10,052 nt of DNA from an uncultured Corynebacterium sp. (GTDB lineage Bacteria; Actinomycetota; Actinomycetes; Mycobacteriales; Mycobacteriaceae): positions 1 to 10,052 of the forward strand of contig CAMIPB010000043.1 in NCBI GenBank assembly GCA_946223355.1, read 5' to 3'. A program made the position numbers and the translations under genes. This document shows, piece by piece, positions 6,516 to 10,052 of this stretch. The notes beneath the pieces were generated by a model, which saw nothing but the letters and a program-made list of their open reading frames with translations, searched no databases and was not told the DNA's origin. Each line of letters opens with the position of its first letter. Position 1 is the stretch's first letter.

Positions 6516-6520
6516 GAGGT
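6514..6520 (+). promoter_or_regulatory. Shine-Dalgarno AGGAGGT for hsdR GTG start
   Basis: AGGAGGT overlaps the last two bases of the preceding TAG stop and lies 7 bases before the GTG at 6528. It is the best ribosome site in the hsd operon and fixes the hsdR start. Ribosomes reading the upstream gene in its literal frame would stop at 6330, well before this site, so any translational coupling to hsdR would be lost by the frameshift. Confidence 0.8.
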
Positions 6521-6527
6521 CTTCTAA

Positions 6528-9500
6528 GTGACACAGCCAACCACCCCCGGTAGAGTCCGGCCGCAAGACGTAGGAGCCCGGAAGCCTTCACCCCTCGTCG
6601 CTTCCACTGGCTCGAGCACTATTCTCGCGGAGTTTAACGCAGAGGATTACCTAACAAGGTCCTCGAGCTATCAAACAGAATCGCAACTGGAAGACGCCTT
6701 CATCGCACAGTTAGCGAAACAGGGCTACGAGTACCGGACGGATATCAACGACAACGAAACGTTGAAATCCAACATCAGGCACCAACTGGAGAAGATCAAC
6801 AACTACACCTTCTCCGATAATGACTGGAGGCGGTTTTACGTCGGCCACGTCTCCCGTCCCGGTGACGGGATCGTCGAGAAGACGCGCTTCATTCAGGACT
6901 CCGACGGACGCGTTGATTTCGAGACTGCGGACGGCCAGCTGGTCAATATCACGTTGTTGGATAAGGAAAATATCCATAACAACCGGCTGCAGGTGATCAA
7001 TCAGTACAAAACTGATGGCACTTCCACTCAAGGTGGAAGGCACTCCCGCAAGAACCGCTACGACGTCACAGTTCTGGTCAATGGCCTGCCAATGGTCCAC
7101 ATTGAGCTGAAAAAGCGCGGCGTTGAACTGAAGCAGGCTTTCAACCAAATCAACCGGTACTCACGCGATTCATTCTGGGCGGACGACTCCCTTTTTGAGT
7201 ACGTCCAGTTGTATGTGATCTCGAACGGCACGAGTACTAAGTACTACTCGAATACGACGCGCGAGCAGCAGATCAAAGCCAACGACGCAGCACAAAGCGG
7301 CAAGGCGAAAAAGACCTCGCAGAGCTTCGAATTCACGTCCTACTGGGCGGACTGGCACAACAAGGCCATCCTCGATTTGATGGCGTTTGCGCAGACTTTC
7401 TTTTACAAGCACACGCTGCTCAACGTGATTACGAAATATTGCGTCTTCAATACACGCGATGAGTTGCTGGTGCTGCGTCCGTATCAAATCGCTGCTGCTG
7501 AATCGATCCTCACCAAAATCGAGACATCCACAAACCACAAGACGCTCTCCAGCACGGACGGCGGCGGCTACATCTGGCACACGACTGGTTCGGGAAAGAC
7601 TTTGACCTCGTTCAAGACCGCGCAGCTTGCAACCAGGTTGCCGCAGGTGGACAAGGTTGTGTTTGTTGTGGACCGCAAGGATCTGGACTACCAGACCATT
7701 CGCGAGTACGACACCTTCCAGAAGGGTGCTGCCAACTCGAATACGTCCACCAAGATCTTGCAGCAGCAGCTTTCCACTAAAGATGAGCTAGTTGCGCTGA
7801 AAGCAGATGGTACAAAGGTCGACTTTGCCCACGCTGACGCCAAGATTGTGATCACCACAATCCAGAAGCTCAGCAATCTGGTGACCAAGCAAAAGAAGAT
7901 GGACATCTACAACAAGCACGTCGTGTTCATTTTCGATGAGTGCCACCGTTCCCAGTTCGGTTTGATGCACAAGCAGATCACCGAAAAGTTCAAGAAATAC
8001 AACATGTTCGGGTTCACGGGAACACCGATCTTCGAGCAGAACTCAACGCAGAAGCTCAAGGTTGGTAATAAGCAGCTTGTGAAGACGACCCAGCAGGCGT
8101 TCGGCAACTGCCTGCACCAATACACCATCGTCGACGCTATCGGCGACGACAACGTTTTGCCGTTCAAGGTGGAATACCACAACGTTTTGCCCAAGACTCT
8201 TGATGCCGAGTCTGGCGAGGTCACAGAGGTGGACACCAAGCTCAAAGAAGCAGAGCTACGCGATCCCGCACGTATTCGCGAGATCACCGCATACATTTTG
8301 AAGGTCTTTGACCGCAAGACAAAGCGCTACCAAGGCAAGGACGTACCTGCAGCATCGTTCGATCACAAGGTTGTTGAAAACGTTGAGGGCTTTACTCGGA
8401 AGCGCAACCGAGAATCTGCGTTAGAGGGCAAGCGTCGCGTCCGCGGCTTCAACGCCATGTTCGCCACCGCGTCTATCGAAGCGGCAATGGCCTACTACGA
8501 CGAGTTCAAGGCTCAGCAGGCCAGACTCCCGGAGGCCGAGCGCCTCAAGGTGGCAACCATCTTCTCCGCTAGCGCAGGCAATTCGGGCGAAAATGAAGAC
8601 TTGTCATTCATTGATGACGAGGGCTTTGAAACTCAAGACTTGAGCACGGAAAAGTTAGATTTCCTCGCTCGCGCCGTTGAGGACTACAACCGTGAATTCA
8701 AAACCAACTACGACGCCCGCGACACCGAGAACTTCGAGAACTACTACAAGGATCTCTCCCAGCGGATCAAAAACCGCGAGGTGGACCTTGTCATTGTGGT
8801 CAACATGTTCCTAACTGGCTTCGATGCGCAAGTCCTTAACACGTTGTTCGTGGATAAGAACGTGCGTCAGCACGGACTCATCCAAGCATTCTCTCGCACA
8901 AACAGAATTCTCAACGCGGTCAAGGCTTACGGTGACATTGTCTGTTTCCGCGACCTTGATAAAGCCACCAATGAAGCACTTGAGTTGTTCGGCAATGCTG
9001 ACAACGCACGCCAGGTGGCTATCCTCGCGCCGTTTAGCGATTTCTACGACAAATACACCGCGATTGTCGAAGAAATCAAAACCAAGTATCCCATCGGGTC
9101 ATTGATCATTTCCGAGTTCGGACAACGGGATTTCGTCCGCCTATACTCCGAGATTCTGAAGCTTGAAAACGTTCTCATGAGCTTCGATGAATTTGGCTCG
9201 GACGAATCCCCCGAACTGCTCAGCCCCCGCGAGAACCAGGATTACAGGTCGACCTATCTCGACTTGTACCAGTCCCTCAAAACTCCGAATGCGTTCGAGC
9301 GTCTCATTCACGAAGACGGCAGCCCCGCCCACGCGGAGGAAGAGGGCGATGAGTCTCAGTTAGTTTTCGAACTCGAGCTCATTAAGCAAGTTGAGATCAA
9401 TGTGGATTACATCCTGCTCCTCGTGGAGAAAATGCGTGAGGATGAAGCGCAAAACGACTTTGACTCTGCCAAGCAGACAAGGCAAACCATCGACAAACAG

Positions 9501-9890
9501 ATTGACGCGTCCCCCACACTGCGCCCCCGCAAGGATCTCTTCGACGAATTCCTAAGCCACGTCAGCTCCTTAAACGAATCGGATGAGTCGATCTCCGATG
9601 GCATCGAGGATGAGACTGTTGGCGACAAATGGGTGAAGTTCATCAACCGCAAACGCGAGGAAGAAGCGGCTGCGCTGATTTCGGAGATGCGCCTTCAGCC
9701 GGAGCCAGCTCAAAAGTTCATCTCCGCGTCCCTGGCCGAAGGCGTCGTGGAATCACGAGGGACGGGAATCGCCGCAATTCTCCCCAGGACCCGAAAGTTT
9801 GGTGCAAAGGCCGATCATGGAGCCGTAAAGAAGGCCGTAGTTGCGAAGCTCCAGAAATATATCGAGCGCTTTGGAGGTTTGAGCGGGTAG
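6528..9890 (+). CDS. hsdR: Type I restriction enzyme endonuclease/translocase subunit HsdR
   Basis: HsdR is the ATP-driven DNA translocase and nuclease of the restriction complex, acting only with HsdM and HsdS on unmethylated DNA. The 1120-residue protein is intact. Domains: N-terminal nuclease, about 50-260, with D179 and E193-L-K195 of the PD-(D/E)xK site in NRYDVTVLVNGLPMVHIELK; superfamily 2 helicase core, about 320-830, with Walker A GSGKT (354-358), DRKDLDYQ, DECH (470-473), FTGTP (496-500), MFLTGFDAQVLNTLFVDK and QAFSRTNR (786-793); then a helical C-terminal domain that contacts HsdM, ending KYIERFGGLSG. From memory the motif blocks closely follow EcoR124I HsdR (1038 residues; D151, E165, K167), here with an N-terminus about 28 residues longer and rich in P, T and S. 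It is the last gene of the operon. Confidence 0.97.
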   Translation: MTQPTTPGRVRPQDVGARKPSPLVASTGSSTILAEFNAEDYLTRSSSYQTESQLEDAFIAQLAKQGYEYRTDINDNETLKSNIRHQLEKINNYTFSDNDWRRFYVGHVSRPGDGIVEKTRFIQDSDGRVDFETADGQLVNITLLDKENIHNNRLQVINQYKTDGTSTQGGRHSRKNRYDVTVLVNGLPMVHIELKKRGVELKQAFNQINRYSRDSFWADDSLFEYVQLYVISNGTSTKYYSNTTREQQIKANDAAQSGKAKKTSQSFEFTSYWADWHNKAILDLMAFAQTFFYKHTLLNVITKYCVFNTRDELLVLRPYQIAAAESILTKIETSTNHKTLSSTDGGGYIWHTTGSGKTLTSFKTAQLATRLPQVDKVVFVVDRKDLDYQTIREYDTFQKGAANSNTSTKILQQQLSTKDELVALKADGTKVDFAHADAKIVITTIQKLSNLVTKQKKMDIYNKHVVFIFDECHRSQFGLMHKQITEKFKKYNMFGFTGTPIFEQNSTQKLKVGNKQLVKTTQQAFGNCLHQYTIVDAIGDDNVLPFKVEYHNVLPKTLDAESGEVTEVDTKLKEAELRDPARIREITAYILKVFDRKTKRYQGKDVPAASFDHKVVENVEGFTRKRNRESALEGKRRVRGFNAMFATASIEAAMAYYDEFKAQQARLPEAERLKVATIFSASAGNSGENEDLSFIDDEGFETQDLSTEKLDFLARAVEDYNREFKTNYDARDTENFENYYKDLSQRIKNREVDLVIVVNMFLTGFDAQVLNTLFVDKNVRQHGLIQAFSRTNRILNAVKAYGDIVCFRDLDKATNEALELFGNADNARQVAILAPFSDFYDKYTAIVEEIKTKYPIGSLIISEFGQRDFVRLYSEILKLENVLMSFDEFGSDESPELLSPRENQDYRSTYLDLYQSLKTPNAFERLIHEDGSPAHAEEEGDESQLVFELELIKQVEINVDYILLLVEKMREDEAQNDFDSAKQTRQTIDKQIDASPTLRPRKDLFDEFLSHVSSLNESDESISDGIEDETVGDKWVKFINRKREEEAAALISEMRLQPEPAQKFISASLAEGVVESRGTGIAAILPRTRKFGAKADHGAVKKAVVAKLQKYIERFGGLSG

Positions 9891-9911
9891 CTTGCCCCGA
9901 TATCAGAGAAC

Positions 9912-9942
9912 CCGCTTTGCGGCACTAGGTCCAGCGGCTTTT
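9912..9942 (+). terminator. Possible weak terminator after hsdR
   Basis: CCGCT (9912-9916) can pair with AGCGG (9933-9937), followed by CTTTTC. The loop is 16 bases and contains a competing CCGC-TTT-GCGG hairpin (9912-9922). It is the only plus-strand candidate after the hsdR stop, and it is weak. The rest of the stretch from 9891 to the tRNA holds no gene I can support. Confidence 0.25.
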
Positions 9943-9954
9943 CAATCGTCTCGC

Positions 9955-9996
9955 AATGCAAAAACCCGGCCAGAGGATGTCTCCTCCGGCCGGGTT
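9955..9996 (-). terminator. Intrinsic terminator of the minus-strand tRNA gene
   Basis: On the minus strand, AACCCGGCC (9996-9988) pairs with GGCCGGGTT (9971-9963), extended by inner GAGGA/TCCTC arms around a 4-base loop with one mismatch, and is followed by TTTTTGCATTG. It begins 10 bases beyond the CCA end of the tRNA and reads outward from it. On the plus strand the hairpin has no following T-tract, so it should not strongly stop hsdR transcription. Confidence 0.8.
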
Positions 9997-10006
9997 GCAA
10001 TCACGT

Positions 10007-10052
10007 TGGTAGCGGGGGCAGGATTCGAACCTACGACCTCTGGGTTATGAGC
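10007..10052 (-). tRNA. tRNA-Met (CAT), initiator type, 3' part (5' end outside window)
   Basis: The minus strand reads the last 46 bases of a tRNA: anticodon-loop sequence CTCATAACC with CAT at 10049-10047, T-arm GTAGG-TTCGAAT-CCTGC, acceptor strand CCCCGCT and an encoded ACCA end at 10010-10007. The anticodon 3' strand ending in CCC, and a CCGCT-ACCA acceptor end as in mycobacterial initiator tRNA (U72, so no pair with a C1), point to the initiator tRNA-fMet. The 5' half with position 1 and the full GGG/CCC stem is outside the window, so initiator against elongator status is inferred. It faces the hsd operon convergently. Confidence 0.85.

Noticed and set aside
2687..10052. Integration of the island by recombination at the tRNA with direct-repeat attachment sites
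   Set aside because: No copy of the tRNA 3' end (such as GGTTCGAATCC) was seen near the left boundary, and no integrase or transposase gene is present.
1..10052. CRISPR arrays, insertion sequences, tandem repeats
   Set aside because: No regularly spaced repeats, transposase motifs or terminal inverted repeats with target duplications were seen on reading both strands.

Overview
The window looks like a chromosomal segment of a GC-rich actinobacterium, most likely Corynebacterium or a close relative. I infer this from the composition (for example 43 of 60 bases are G or C in 541-600), the thiG-thiF order, the style of the actinobacterial ThiF/MoeB-rhodanese protein, and frequent GTG/TTG starts. 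No species can be fixed from the sequence alone.

Layout: (1) positions 1-1389 hold the end of a thiamine-biosynthesis operon, with the 3' part of thiG (thiazole synthase) followed one base later by thiF, a ThiF/MoeB-type adenylyltransferase fused to a C-terminal rhodanese domain. (2) Positions 1449-1964 carry a TATAAT promoter, a strong Shine-Dalgarno sequence and a TTG-started gene of unknown function. (3) Positions 1997-2686 encode a DJ-1/PfpI-superfamily protein of the Hsp31-like class, closed by a perfect 12-bp intrinsic terminator. (4) Positions 2849-9890 are a complete type I restriction-modification operon: hsdM, hsdS, a GIY-YIG/DUF4357 nuclease gene, hsdR. From memory of the EcoR124I proteins, HsdM and HsdR resemble the type IC family. 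(5) The right edge holds the 3' part of an initiator-type tRNA-Met (CAT anticodon) on the minus strand with its own intrinsic terminator.

How the genes work together: HsdM2-HsdS would methylate adenines in a bipartite DNA site set by the two target-recognition domains of HsdS. Adding HsdR gives the ATP-driven translocase/nuclease that cuts unmethylated DNA. Gene spacing is tight (hsdM/hsdS abut, hsdS/GIY-YIG overlap by 1 base, GIY-YIG/hsdR are 12 bases apart), so one transcript is likely, probably starting in the 162-base gap upstream of hsdM, where there is a TATAAC -10 candidate overlapped by a spaced palindrome.

The most notable feature is the extra gene between hsdS and hsdR. Its GIY-YIG nuclease half is intact with all visible catalytic residues, but its DUF4357 half lies in a different frame. 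The two halves can be joined at an A5 tract (6127-6131), where one extra A would give a single 307-residue protein. This could be a pseudogene, a sequencing error, a phase-variable switch or, less likely, a recoding site. I do not see a clearly new kind of system; the candidate of interest is this accessory nuclease embedded in the type I operon.
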